From assembly GCA_017479885.1 (NCBI GenBank), contig JAFVBR010000039.1, positions 124,001-188,000 of the forward strand: DNA of 64,000 nucleotides, given 5' to 3'. The position numbers and the translations under genes were made by a program. Below, piece after piece: positions 23,856 through 32,807 of this stretch; positions within the stretch are counted from its first letter, which is position 1; every line of letters starts with the position of its first letter. The stretch comes from Paludibacteraceae bacterium (GTDB taxonomy: Bacteria > Bacteroidota > Bacteroidia > Bacteroidales > Paludibacteraceae). Under the pieces are notes generated by a model. The model saw only the letters and a program-made list of their open reading frames with translations, was not told where the DNA came from and made no database searches.

Positions 23856-24589
23856 TTATGTACACAGAGACAATGACATTTGCAGAAAGATATGCGGAAT
23901 ACCAAAAAGATATTCCCGAATTACGGGCAGACAGCAGGCGGTTCAGGGCAACAGGCGGTTATAAGCAAGTCCGAGCAGCAGGTGTGCAATTCCCATTCCA
24001 AATAATACATGAGTGCCGCACAAAAAGCGGCAATCGTTACCTTGTGTTGTCAATCTTCGCGAGTAGGGCAGATGCTTTCGGTGAACCGTTGGAGTATGCA
24101 AAGGCTATAATACAGACCGATGAGGGGCTGGCGATGTACACTATATCTATGGGCAATGACAGGGAGAAAGGCGGTTTCCTCTTTATGCCGCATGTCTTCA
24201 AACGTTACCGTCAGCGTATGGGATTTTCATACAACAGCATAGACACGATAAGAACATTCATCAAACGCAATATGGAGTTTGTGTATAATGAGGGCTATCG
24301 GCGCAAAAGCAAAAAAGACGACCCGAAAGAGATAATGCTGTCGTGTCATGACGGAGCTGTGTTCGGACGTATAGACGACCAAGATGATAATTGTGCTATA
24401 CTGCGTACATTTATATCTACAGACACAATGCAAGAGGGATATAAAGCGCAATTCGACAAAGAGTTTGATAATTGTTTGGATGAGAATATGAAAAAACTGG
24501 CTTGTAAAGACCCTGAACTCGCAATGCAGGTTTCTGTTTGTAGAAGAGCAAGGAATGACCGTAAAAAGAGCACAGAGGACAAAAATTAA
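23852..24589 (+). CDS. Hypothetical protein
   Basis: This 245-residue protein overlaps the preceding stop as ATGA. Its middle contains MPHVFKRYRQRMG and then LRTFISTDTM, a layout similar to phage proteins with a His/Arg pair in a BECR-like fold. The match is too weak to assign. It is the last gene of the copy-B operon. Confidence 0.6.
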   Translation: MIMYTETMTFAERYAEYQKDIPELRADSRRFRATGGYKQVRAAGVQFPFQIIHECRTKSGNRYLVLSIFASRADAFGEPLEYAKAIIQTDEGLAMYTISMGNDREKGGFLFMPHVFKRYRQRMGFSYNSIDTIRTFIKRNMEFVYNEGYRRKSKKDDPKEIMLSCHDGAVFGRIDDQDDNCAILRTFISTDTMQEGYKAQFDKEFDNCLDENMKKLACKDPELAMQVSVCRRARNDRKKSTEDKN

Positions 24590-24628
24590 AGGTGTCTTTT
24601 AATTTTTCTGCGAAAAGTTATCTAATAA

Positions 24629-24685
24629 TTTGTGTATGTCAAATTTTTGTATTACTTTTGCAGCGCGAATTAAAAAGTAACTTTA
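24629..24685 (+). promoter_or_regulatory. Repeated early promoter, copy D (short)
   Basis: The -33 TTTG is at 24629-24632 and the -7 TACTTTTG at 24653-24660, again 20 bases apart. It is followed by GCAGCG and a shorter inverted repeat AATTAAA / TTTAATT. It drives the peptidase-methylase-PAPS reductase-RtcB operon. Confidence 0.8.
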
Positions 24686-24697
24686 ATTATAAGCACA

Positions 24698-25081
24698 ATG
24701 TACAAGTATTTTCAACCCAATGTAAAGCGCAACAAGAAAAGAGCAGGCGATTGTGTAGTCCGTGCTATTGTTGCAACAACAGGCAAATCATGGATTGAAG
24801 TCTATGATTTATTATGCGCACAGGGGCGCGAGTTACAAGTAATGCCGGATTGTCCTCCCGCATATCGACCAGTTCTGAAAAAACTCGGCTTTGAAGAGCA
24901 TAGTTTTAAGGTAGAGCGCGGCAGTACACGTCCCACAGCAGAAACACTGACAAAAGAATATAAATGTCCGATGTTAGTAGAAACGGCTCACCATCTTATA
25001 GGTTGCTTGAATGGTGATATACTGGATAGTTGGGATAGCAGTCAGAAACCTGCATATAAATTCTATACCAAATCAGAGTAA
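24698..25081 (+). CDS. Papain-like cysteine peptidase fold protein (putative)
   Basis: This 127-residue protein has GDCVVRAIVATTGKSW near residue 17-32 with the likely nucleophile Cys19. It has AHHLIGCLNGDI near residue 97 for the His and DSWDS near 110 for the Asp, in the order seen in papain-like and C39-like peptidases. It is first in the operon of promoter copy D. A target is not evident; it could process phage or host proteins. Confidence 0.65.
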   Translation: MYKYFQPNVKRNKKRAGDCVVRAIVATTGKSWIEVYDLLCAQGRELQVMPDCPPAYRPVLKKLGFEEHSFKVERGSTRPTAETLTKEYKCPMLVETAHHLIGCLNGDILDSWDSSQKPAYKFYTKSE

Positions 25082-25095
25082 TATAGAAATTACAA

Positions 25096-26101
25096 ATGAC
25101 TATCGAACTGGATAAGATATATAATGCTGATTGTTTGCAGATACTCCGAACACTACCCGATGAGTGTATCGACTGCGTAGTCACATCCCCCCCCCTATTA
25201 CGGGTTGAGGGATTATGGCTGCGAGGGACAGATAGGGTTAGAGGACACTCCCGAAGAGTATGTCGCAAGGCTTGTAGATGTCTTCCATGAGGTTAAACGT
25301 TGCCTCAAACCTGCGGGTACTATGTGGCTTAACCTCGGTGATAGTTATAACGGCAACAAGAAAGGAAATACCGAAACGAATAAGAACAAAAAGGTGGTAT
25401 CAGATAGTTTTGAAAAAAAACTATGGCGAGGAGCAAAACCAAAAGACTTGATAGGTATTCCGTGGATGGTGGCATTTGCATTGAGAGCAGATGGGTGGTA
25501 TCTGCGACAAGATATTATTTTCGCAAAACCGAACCCAATGCCCGAAAGTGTCAAAGACCGCTGCACAAAAAGTCACGAATATATATTCCTTATGACAAAA
25601 TCGCCCAAGTATTACTTTGACTACGAGGCTATACAAGAGCCTGCCGTAATGCAAGATTTGAAGAGTGCGCCCAAGTTCGGAGGTAACAAATACGGTGATA
25701 ATGAAGACCGACATTTTGCAACATATAATGGAAACGAATATCACCCTAAACATAAGAACCTTGCGGTAAAAGGTCAGTTGCCGAATACTATTCATCTCCG
25801 CAGAGCCGAGGGGTTTGCAGAAGAGCAATTCACCGTCCGCAACAAACGCGATGTATGGATGATAACTCCCAGGCCGTCCAAAGAAGAGCATTATGCTATG
25901 TACCCTGAAGAACTGGTTAAGTATTGTGTGTTGGCAGGGTGTCCAGTAAACGGAGTGGTATGTGACCCTTTCATGGGTAGCGGCACAACCGCAGCGGTAG
26001 CAAGAAAATTTGACCGACATTATGTAGGTATGGAGTTAAACCCGAAGTTTCATAAGATTGCCATGCGCAGAGTTAGTGACATACTGAGTTTCGCAGATTA
26101 G
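25096..26101 (+). CDS. Beta-class DNA methyltransferase, frame broken at a 9-C run
   Basis: The first frame (25096-25290) reads to DCVVTSPP and then shifts at a run of 9 C (25187-25195). The second frame continues YYGLRDYG, with the conserved CLKPAGTMWLNLGDSY and DPFMGSGTTAAV boxes, to 26101. With 8 C the whole gene would be one 335-residue beta-class amino-methylase (motif IV TSPPYYG, motif I FMGSG). All downstream motifs are intact. Either the gene is switched or mutated at this tract, or the base count is a sequencing error. Confidence 0.75.
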
Positions 26102-26102
26102 T

Positions 26103-27167
26103 ATGAGAGAGGCACTACAACAAAAGATTGACAAGTCTATTACTTTGCTCCGTAAGGCAGAGGCATTAGCACTGAAATATGACCCACAAGACGGGTTCTA
26201 TTTGGCGTTTAGCGGCGGCAAGGATAGCCAAGCCCTCTATCACATTGCCAAGTTAGCGGGCGTGCGTTTCAAGGCTCACATGAACGCGACAAGTATTGAC
26301 CCTGCGGAGGTGATAAGGTTTGTGCGCTCACAATACCCCGATGTAGAGATAATAGCACCCAAGCAGAGCATATACAACCTTGCGGTTCAAAAAGGCATAC
26401 TTCCTACTCAAAACATACGGTGGTGTTGTGCAGAGTTGAAAGAAACGGCAGGTGCGGGCAAAGTTACCCTGATAGGCATACGGCACGAAGAGAGTACAAA
26501 ACGTTCAAAGCGCAAAGAGGTTGAGATTTCTCATCATAAGTTCAAGGGCGACATGGAACGGTTTGAGGAGTGGCAGAAAGAGCAGACGGCGAAGATAATA
26601 AAAAGAATGGCGAAGAAACTGCCAAAGAACACCAATTTTGATGAGTTCAGCATAAACCAAGAAAGCACGGTTAAATGTGTCAATGGCAAGGACAGCATCT
26701 TAATTAGTCCTATCATCGAATGGACGGTGCGTGATGTGTGGGAATTTCTAAACGAGGTTGTCAAAATTCCTCATTGCTCGCTTTACGACAACGGGCATCG
26801 CCGTATAGGTTGTATCTTATGCCCCATGTGCAGCAAAAGAGAGAAGCGGAGAGATATGAAAGAACACCCTCATGTCGTTCATAAATGGAAACAAGCCATT
26901 CGTGATATGCGCCGTAGGGGGGGGCAGACGGACGAAACGATAGAGTTCAACAGGCAATTCGAGGTGCTTACATTAAATCACAGAGAAAGGAATACTGGGG
27001 TGTTTTCTGAAAGCCCCGCTTGCGATACAGCGGGGATAACAGAGGAAGAAGAAAACGAGATAATAGAAAATATCTTTGACTGGTGGATAAGCGGTAAGAG
27101 TTATGAAAAATGGTATGCGGATAAGTTTTTACAGCAGAAAATAAATTTTGAGATATGGAACGAGTAA
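26103..27167 (+). CDS. PAPS reductase family protein (PP-loop, Cys-rich C-terminal part)
   Basis: This 354-residue protein has SGGKDS at residues 37-42, the PP-loop of adenylating enzymes. RWCCAELK is near 104, and CILCPMCSKR near 237-245 gives a three-Cys cluster that may bind Fe-S or zinc, as in DndC-type and related enzymes. An 8-G run at about 26917-26924 codes in frame (RRRGGQ). It overlaps the RtcB gene by 13 bases, so the two are co-translated and could share a role in nucleic-acid modification or repair. Confidence 0.82.
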   Translation: MREALQQKIDKSITLLRKAEALALKYDPQDGFYLAFSGGKDSQALYHIAKLAGVRFKAHMNATSIDPAEVIRFVRSQYPDVEIIAPKQSIYNLAVQKGILPTQNIRWCCAELKETAGAGKVTLIGIRHEESTKRSKRKEVEISHHKFKGDMERFEEWQKEQTAKIIKRMAKKLPKNTNFDEFSINQESTVKCVNGKDSILISPIIEWTVRDVWEFLNEVVKIPHCSLYDNGHRRIGCILCPMCSKREKRRDMKEHPHVVHKWKQAIRDMRRRGGQTDETIEFNRQFEVLTLNHRERNTGVFSESPACDTAGITEEEENEIIENIFDWWISGKSYEKWYADKFLQQKINFEIWNE

Positions 27168-28351
27168 AGATTTATGCACGGACTATCGAAGAAGAAGCCG
27201 TGCAGCAGATTAACAAGATGAGCAGAAGCGAAGCGTATAAAGATTGTACGGTGCGTATCATGCCCGATTGTCATGCGGGTGCAGGGTGTACAATAGGGAC
27301 GGTTATCGGTATAAAAGACCGTATTGTTCCTAACACGGTGGGCGTAGATATAGGCTGCGGTATGTTTGTCGTTCCTCTCGGCAAAAATGATATTGACCTT
27401 GTACAACTTGACAAGGTAATAAGATGTTATGTTCCGTCAGGGTTCAACATTCATAAAGAGCGAATGGTCAGCGATTACATTTTTAGTTTCGATAAGTTCC
27501 GCTGCCGCAGTGCAATAGACGAAGATATGGCATATCGCTCTATAGGCTCTCTTGGCGGTGGCAATCACTTTATCGAGATAGATGAAGATGCGGATAGCAA
27601 CAAATTCCTTGTCATTCACTCCGGTAGTCGCAACCTCGGTGTACGTGTCTGCAAACACTATCAAGATAAAGCAGTAAGGTATTGCAGAAAAAAACAGACT
27701 GATGTAAGTGAATTGATAGCAAAACTCAAGGCAGAGGGGCGCGAGAAAGAGATTAACGCAACCGTCAGAGCAGCAAAAGCAGGTAACACTCCGATAGACC
27801 CTCAACTCGCCTATTTAGAGGGTGATGATATGCAAGACTATCTGAACGATATGAAATTGTGTCAGCATTATGCAACCATTAACCGCCATGTTATTGCACG
27901 TATTATAGGTTGCCACATACCCGAATTACGCATAGACGAAATACTGATGACAACATTCCCGTTCCATACCGTACACAACTATATCGACCATAAGTTAAAC
28001 ATACTCCGCAAGGGTGCTGTAAGTGCGCAAAATGGTGAACGGCTTATCATACCGATGAACATGCGTGATGGTTCTCTATTATGTATCGGTAAGGGTAACA
28101 TTGATTGGCTCTATTCCGCACCTCATGGCGCAGGTAGGCTTATGTCACGTAAAAAAGCAAAAGAAACACTTGAAATGGGCGAGTTTGAGCAATCAATGAA
28201 AGGCATCTATACAACCTCTGTATGCGAGGATACGATAGACGAATCTCCTATGGTTTACAAACCTATGGACGAGATTATTGAGTGCGTGAAAGATGCGGTT
28301 GAGATTGAAACCGTGATTAAACCGATATATAACTTCAAGGCAAAGGAATGA
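27155..28351 (+). CDS. rtcB: RtcB RNA ligase
   Basis: This 398-residue protein has all the signature boxes: MPDCHAGAGCTIGT near residue 35, VGVDIGCGM near 61, GGGNHFIE near 134, HSGSRNLG near 156, HNYID near 271, and SAPHGAGR near 320, which carries the GMP-accepting His in the family. RtcB joins 2',3'-cyclic phosphate to 5'-OH RNA ends. In phages it can repair tRNA cut by anticodon nucleases. It is slightly shorter than some bacterial homologues. Confidence 0.95.
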   Translation: MERVKIYARTIEEEAVQQINKMSRSEAYKDCTVRIMPDCHAGAGCTIGTVIGIKDRIVPNTVGVDIGCGMFVVPLGKNDIDLVQLDKVIRCYVPSGFNIHKERMVSDYIFSFDKFRCRSAIDEDMAYRSIGSLGGGNHFIEIDEDADSNKFLVIHSGSRNLGVRVCKHYQDKAVRYCRKKQTDVSELIAKLKAEGREKEINATVRAAKAGNTPIDPQLAYLEGDDMQDYLNDMKLCQHYATINRHVIARIIGCHIPELRIDEILMTTFPFHTVHNYIDHKLNILRKGAVSAQNGERLIIPMNMRDGSLLCIGKGNIDWLYSAPHGAGRLMSRKKAKETLEMGEFEQSMKGIYTTSVCEDTIDESPMVYKPMDEIIECVKDAVEIETVIKPIYNFKAKE

Positions 28352-29046
28352 CAAACGGCAAGTTCGATATAGGTGACAGGGTGCGTATTAAGGACGATTT
28401 GAACTCATTATATCCGCACTCCGCATGGTATCGTGAACAGATGTCTCTCAATACGGGTATCGTGGTAGATGTGTGTCCTGCGCACTATAAGGTGGCTATT
28501 GGGGCTGCTATTTATGAGTGCCGTGAGTTGGAGTTGGCAGAAAAGACAATATCAAACAAAAAAGTATATACACACCATGAGTTATGCATCCTTGCTGCTA
28601 AATGGCTTTTCAAAAAAGGGAACAAAGGATCATGGCGCAGTTGCAACTATGTAGCGGTAGAGGTGAACACTGTCAGCAGTATTGTTTGTGATGTGTTGGG
28701 TTGGGGAGGCACAGAGGGAGTGCAGATTGAGTGTAAAGTATCGCGTTCTGATTTTCTTGCCGACAGGAGAAAACCACACAGACAAAACCCATCCAAAGAT
28801 ATGGGCGCATACAGATACTATTGTTGTCCGCAGGGTATCATCAAACCCAAAGACCTCCCCGTAAACTGGGGACTGCTCTATGAGGTAAACGGCGACATAC
28901 GGTTGATAGCAGAAGCAAAAGAAATAGAGGGTGCGCATTGTCCTGAATTAGCAGTAGTTAGTTCGGTAATGCGAAGAGAGGGCATCAAACCACAGATTTT
29001 TGATTATAGAGGTCAAAACACAACCATTAAACACAAATCAAAATAA
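28348..29046 (+). CDS. PD-(D/E)xK-like nuclease-fold protein
   Basis: This is a 232-residue protein. The N-terminal 55 residues look like a small beta-barrel (GDRVRIKDDL), and the rest has EGVQIECKVSRSDFLADRRKPHRQN and MGAYRYYCCPQGI. This matches a group of Bacteroidetes proteins with a PD-(D/E)xK-type ExK motif, although catalysis is not proven. The ATG overlaps the RtcB stop. Confidence 0.65.
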   Translation: MTNGKFDIGDRVRIKDDLNSLYPHSAWYREQMSLNTGIVVDVCPAHYKVAIGAAIYECRELELAEKTISNKKVYTHHELCILAAKWLFKKGNKGSWRSCNYVAVEVNTVSSIVCDVLGWGGTEGVQIECKVSRSDFLADRRKPHRQNPSKDMGAYRYYCCPQGIIKPKDLPVNWGLLYEVNGDIRLIAEAKEIEGAHCPELAVVSSVMRREGIKPQIFDYRGQNTTIKHKSK

Positions 29047-29052
29047 TTTAAT

Positions 29053-29484
29053 ATGCCACAATTAAGAACATCACTTGCCGGAATGAAACGGCAGATATGG
29101 AGGAAAAACCTACACGGATTTTTCACGGTTAATGGACTTGGACGTGCGATAACAGATAGAGAGGTTCGCAGAGTAGTCAATTATGCAATCGCCAATGGTT
29201 ATGAGTGGGCGGAGGACATTGAGGACTATGAGGTAGATGTACTATTGGGACAGAAACAAGAGTTTGATGCTGAATGTTTACGTACAAACGGAGATTTCAA
29301 AAAAGGTCAGGTCTATCAGATAGAATATGACAAAGATTCACCACAACAAGGTGAACCATATCGGATATATCTGAATAAAGAGAAAGGAATATACATATAT
29401 ATGGGCGTAAGTATATTTGGCGATGACAAACATGTCGCTATGTTCAAAATCAAAACAATAGATAAAGATGACTTCTCACATTGA
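29053..29484 (+). CDS. Hypothetical protein
   Basis: This 143-residue protein has an N-terminal helical region (FTVNGLGRAITDREVRRVVNYAIANGYEW) and a C-terminal beta-barrel-like part (GDFKKGQVYQIEYDK). It lies in the copy-D operon. No family was assigned. Confidence 0.55.
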   Translation: MPQLRTSLAGMKRQIWRKNLHGFFTVNGLGRAITDREVRRVVNYAIANGYEWAEDIEDYEVDVLLGQKQEFDAECLRTNGDFKKGQVYQIEYDKDSPQQGEPYRIYLNKEKGIYIYMGVSIFGDDKHVAMFKIKTIDKDDFSH

Positions 29485-29611
29485 AACAATCAAATGCCCT
29501 AATTGTGGCAGTATTGAAAGCGCACAAGTGGAACATACCCAACCTTTCTATAACTACACACATCAATGTAGCAAGTGCGGTTACATAATTACAGAAAGCG
29601 AGTGGGAATAA
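29468..29611 (+). CDS. Zinc ribbon protein
   Basis: This 47-residue protein has CPNCGS and CSKCGY as two C-x2-C knuckles 25 residues apart, a typical zinc ribbon. It overlaps the end of the preceding gene by 17 bases. Confidence 0.55.
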   Translation: MTSHIETIKCPNCGSIESAQVEHTQPFYNYTHQCSKCGYIITESEWE

Positions 29612-29626
29612 ATAACGAAGACAAAT

Positions 29627-29998
29627 ATGAATATACAAAAAGCATTAGAATGGCTTGCCAATGGTGAGGTCGGTATATCTTCAAAAACGATGTGTTTTGC
29701 CTTACTCGGAGTAAGGTGCGATAAGGCAGATATGCCGTATGATTCAGATGACTTGCGAAGATGTCTGCTGTTTTGCGAATATGCGGGAATTACCGATGAT
29801 GACCTCAAAAAGATATGCGAGGTTCATATATGGTGGCAGTACATATATAACGAGTGGGCGCACTTGTTGTTTTTCTATGAAGAGAGGGATTATATGAGCG
29901 TTTATCGGCTGCTTGACAGTGTAAGAGAAAGAGTAAGAGCAGGTATATCTGAAGAAAGGAAGCATTATCATACTATAAAGAATGAAATGCAGAAATGA
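29627..29998 (+). CDS. Hypothetical protein
   Basis: This 123-residue helical protein starts NIQKALEWLANGEVGISSKTM. The motif may be a small helical binding domain. It resembles proteins seen in Bacteroides phages without function. No further assignment. Confidence 0.55.
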   Translation: MNIQKALEWLANGEVGISSKTMCFALLGVRCDKADMPYDSDDLRRCLLFCEYAGITDDDLKKICEVHIWWQYIYNEWAHLLFFYEERDYMSVYRLLDSVRERVRAGISEERKHYHTIKNEMQK

Positions 29999-30001
29999 GT
30001 T

Positions 30002-30169
30002 ATGGCAAATCAAGGAAGATGCTATAAATGTAGGTACTTTGAGCCTCTAACGACTGGCAGGGGATTATGTAGGATGAATGACGAACTGCAAGAGGTTGGC
30101 GAGGATAGTTATTGCCCAAACTACAAAGGGGTGAAAAGAACAAATCGAAATCTATATTACTTATTGTGA
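30002..30169 (+). CDS. Small Cys-rich putative zinc-binding protein
   Basis: This 55-residue protein has CYKCRYF, then GLCRM and YCPNY, the C-x2-C...C...C-x-x-aromatic layout shared with genes at 578, 58430 and 59171. It starts four bases after the preceding stop. Confidence 0.5.
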   Translation: MANQGRCYKCRYFEPLTTGRGLCRMNDELQEVGEDSYCPNYKGVKRTNRNLYYLL

Positions 30170-30190
30170 TAAATAACAGGAGGAAAATTT

Positions 30191-30601
30191 ATGAAAGTGA
30201 GTGATTTAATGCAGGGTGACCGGATAGCCACCAATCGCGAATATCTGCCATTTGCGCAAGTCGAGGATATTTTAGGCAACTCGATTATAACAAAAGAGGC
30301 GGAATATGAGAGTGAGGAAATAGAAGAGAAAGACATATTCCCTATCCCCCTCACGCCAAAGATTTTCGAAAAAAACGGGTTTGTATATATCAAATAGGAA
30401 GACTGTTTTATATATAACGCACAACGCACAACGATAACTCTGCACGATAATTCAGGCAACGGCAACGAATGGGTGATGTCTTCAAAGTATTTTGAGGGAC
30501 GGAAATGTAGGACTTTTATTGACAATTACAGACTGGAGTACACCTATGAACTCCAACACATTCTAAAAATTTGCAAAGTAAACAGCAATATAAGACCATA
30601 A
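30191..30601 (+). CDS. Phage small-protein family member interrupted by one amber codon
   Basis: The frame 30191-30397 (68 residues, after a GGAGGA Shine-Dalgarno) ends at TAG 30395-30397, but the same frame stays open to TAA at 30599-30601. The part after TAG ends YELQHILKICKVNSNI, which is similar to the C-terminus of the minus-strand proteins at 59929 (IHQLQHAFKLCG) and 62020 (IHDLQHAMRMCG). The N-terminus also matches the 59929 protein (FPIPLTPKIFEKNGFV versus FPIAITPEILNKNGFV). So this is one gene with a single in-frame stop. Confidence 0.6.
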
Positions 30602-30624
30602 AACAACAATAAGAAAATTATAAT

Positions 30625-30954
30625 ATGAAATCCGACCAAAATTATAAAGTCTCTACCGATTACCAACACCTTGTAGAGTTGTTGCGTGCGGGCAAACTGG
30701 TTGTATGTTTTGTTACCTATGATTGGAATCATGGAAAAAAACCGACAAGGATGACTACCGATGTGGCTATTGCCCGATATTCTGAAGGAGAGACAAGTCA
30801 CGATTATGATGGCTTTATGGTAACGTGTTGCGGAGTAGGATTTTTTGAAGCTTATAATTATGATTTATGCTACAGGGAAGCAAAAACCATAGATGAATTA
30901 TTCATAAACCTTTGCCGAGCAGAAAAATTAACTTATATAGAACCAACATTATGA
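30625..30954 (+). CDS. Hypothetical protein
   Basis: This 109-residue beta-alpha protein contains GKLVVCFVTYDWNHGKKPTRM and Cys-rich VTCCGVGFF. No family was recognised. It lies in the stretch of small early genes. Confidence 0.5.
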   Translation: MKSDQNYKVSTDYQHLVELLRAGKLVVCFVTYDWNHGKKPTRMTTDVAIARYSEGETSHDYDGFMVTCCGVGFFEAYNYDLCYREAKTIDELFINLCRAEKLTYIEPTL

Positions 30955-30991
30955 ATAATTGTATTTATCAAATGACTAAACAACCGTAGTA

Positions 30992-31171
30992 ATGAAAAAG
31001 TTTTTTGTATGTCTGCTATGCGCGGCGATTTATCTGATACCAATGTTCCCTTTTATTATGGTCGGCAACTTTTGCAAGTACATTTACAAGGGTTGCGAAT
31101 GGATTATTGAGAATTGTCCGCTCGATGAATGGGCGTTGGCATTACGCAATAGATTATTAACATCTAAATAA
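30992..31171 (+). CDS. Small membrane protein
   Basis: This 59-residue protein has a basic start (MKKF) and one hydrophobic segment at about residues 4-26. A signal-anchor topology is likely, with a soluble C-terminal part that includes two Cys. Function unknown. Confidence 0.5.
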   Translation: MKKFFVCLLCAAIYLIPMFPFIMVGNFCKYIYKGCEWIIENCPLDEWALALRNRLLTSK

Positions 31172-31179
31172 CTACAACA

Positions 31180-31518
31180 ATGATAGGCAAAAATATGTTT
31201 GTTGGAGAGCCGACAATAAAAGAGTACCGGGATATCCGCCTTGAAAATGTACTGAAGGAATATCTATATTTCAAAGGTACATTTGATAGTGACGACACAA
31301 CGAAACAGATAAACAAAGAAGTTTGTCCCAAATTCCTCTGCCGTTCTGCCTTATGGCTGTATGGACTGAAAGACAACCCGACCAATAGAATGAGTGTCAT
31401 ATATTACTGTGAACGCCAAGCGCGGCAAAATCTATGGTACAAGCATGACATAATTGTTATTCCCGATGAGATTTGGCGCGAGTGTGATGAGTACAACCGC
31501 AAAATGTGTAAAAAATAA
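31180..31518 (+). CDS. Hypothetical protein
   Basis: This 112-residue protein of mixed charge has several Cys and a DEIWRECDEYNRKMCKK C-terminus. No family was assigned. Confidence 0.5.
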   Translation: MIGKNMFVGEPTIKEYRDIRLENVLKEYLYFKGTFDSDDTTKQINKEVCPKFLCRSALWLYGLKDNPTNRMSVIYYCERQARQNLWYKHDIIVIPDEIWRECDEYNRKMCKK

Positions 31519-31522
31519 GAAT

Positions 31523-31915
31523 ATGAATAGAGAAATTAAATTCAGAGGGAAGTCCCTCGACGGAATTTGGGAGTACGGAGACCTGCATTTCCGCTTCTGC
31601 AATCATCCTCACATACACAATATGAACGGGGCGAAGATTTATATAGACCCGGACACGGTCGGTCAGTACACTGGCTTGCACGACAAGAACGGCAAAGAGA
31701 TTTACGAGGGGGACATAGTATATTTCAATCAGAAATTCGTTAAAGGAACATATTATGTTAGTTATGATGACTCGCATTGTGGTGCTTTCTTATTGTACAA
31801 GAAAAATAATCCTCCTGCTTTGTTTGGTGAGGTTTTTATGGAACCGTTTTATTGTGAGGTCATTGGTAATATCCACGACAACCCGGAACTGCTGAAAGGA
31901 GGTAGAGATGAGTAA
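31523..31915 (+). CDS. YopX family protein
   Basis: This 130-residue protein starts MNREIKFRGKSLDG, with WEYGDLHF, then TVGQYTGLHDKNGKEIYEGDIV, the YopX signature, and ends with CEVIGNIHDNPELL. YopX proteins are widespread in phages and have no settled function. The ATG at 31523 was preferred over an upstream in-frame start inside the preceding gene. Confidence 0.85.
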   Translation: MNREIKFRGKSLDGIWEYGDLHFRFCNHPHIHNMNGAKIYIDPDTVGQYTGLHDKNGKEIYEGDIVYFNQKFVKGTYYVSYDDSHCGAFLLYKKNNPPALFGEVFMEPFYCEVIGNIHDNPELLKGGRDE

Positions 31916-32096
31916 CAAAGCAGCAGAGGTGATTTGTTTCGCATTTATGACATTGCTTGCTATCGCAATTATAGCGGCAGCAGTATTCCTGTCGGTGCAT
32001 ACCGAGAATTATAAATGGATGTGGCTACTTGCAATACTACCATTTATCAGTATTCATGTGGAATCTGACGATGAACAAAAAAAGAAAGGAGACTAA
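31908..32096 (+). CDS. Small two-pass membrane protein
   Basis: This 62-residue protein has two hydrophobic segments, at about residues 7-30 and 36-50, and a charged C-terminus. The size is in the range of small phage membrane proteins including some holins, but it sits far from any lysin, so the holin idea is only a possibility. It overlaps YopX by 8 bases. Confidence 0.5.
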   Translation: MSNKAAEVICFAFMTLLAIAIIAAAVFLSVHTENYKWMWLLAILPFISIHVESDDEQKKKGD

Positions 32097-32097
32097 T

Positions 32098-32631
32098 ATG
32101 GAAACTTTTATTACAGAATGGCGTATATCCGACTATGACGGACGGAGAAACAAGGACATAAAGTCGATAGGGACAATTAACGGCGAACACATTTATGCTT
32201 GTATTAGACTTAGTACGTGGTTTAGGTTAGGGAAATACCTCATCAAGCATGATTTTGCAAACTACCTGCTTGGCGTAACTCCATACATTAGAAATCCGCG
32301 ATTGAGAAACAGCGTGAGATATTCGCATTGGGATGCCGCAACACGCACAAATGTAGAGTTAAATTGCGTAGATGATATAGTCCGTATAGTCAATGTAAAG
32401 TTTGGGAGAGATTTTGACTATATCGGAGAGTTACAAATGCTCCAAAGAGAGTTAATCGGGTATGAGTGGTGCTTCTATGTTAGCGAGTGCTATGGATGGG
32501 ACTTCGATTACAAAGAGTTCCTGAAAAACAAAGACAAGTACCGCCGCAAACTGCACCGTAAATATCTGCTGACACGGTTCGAGTGGTGGTTACATGATAT
32601 AATTAGAAAACTGAAAGGACACAAACAATGA
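32098..32631 (+). CDS. Hypothetical protein
   Basis: From the ATG at 32098 (after AAAGGAG) this is a 177-residue protein with a Trp-rich middle. It contains SVRYSHWDAATRTNVELN and a basic C-terminus (KDKYRRKLHRKYLL). An upstream in-frame start would overlap the preceding gene. No family was recognised. Confidence 0.55.
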   Translation: METFITEWRISDYDGRRNKDIKSIGTINGEHIYACIRLSTWFRLGKYLIKHDFANYLLGVTPYIRNPRLRNSVRYSHWDAATRTNVELNCVDDIVRIVNVKFGRDFDYIGELQMLQRELIGYEWCFYVSECYGWDFDYKEFLKNKDKYRRKLHRKYLLTRFEWWLHDIIRKLKGHKQ

Positions 32632-32807
32632 AAAGATTATTGAGATATTTAGTATGTATCTTATGGGAAGGGCAACACGAGTATAAGGCGATAGCACCCG
32701 GTCGTGATGTTAGTGAAGTAGTATATGAGTGCAAGAGATGTGGACACAGGGAAACATTTTGGCATCCATACAACGGACTGCCGAAAGCAAAAGGAGACGA
32801 ACAATGA
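32628..32807 (+). CDS. Small zinc-binding protein (putative)
   Basis: This 59-residue protein has CKRCGHRETFWHPYNG near residue 35, a C-x2-C knuckle with two following His. Its start overlaps the preceding stop as ATGA. Confidence 0.5.
   Translation: MKRLLRYLVCILWEGQHEYKAIAPGRDVSEVVYECKRCGHRETFWHPYNGLPKAKGDEQ

Noticed and set aside
30395..30397. Genome-wide recoding of TAG
   Set aside because: Several genes end at TAG with the next gene close behind, so TAG works as a stop here.
31908..32096. Two-pass small membrane protein as the phage holin
   Set aside because: The size fits, but no lysin or spanin lies near and many unrelated small phage membrane proteins look the same.
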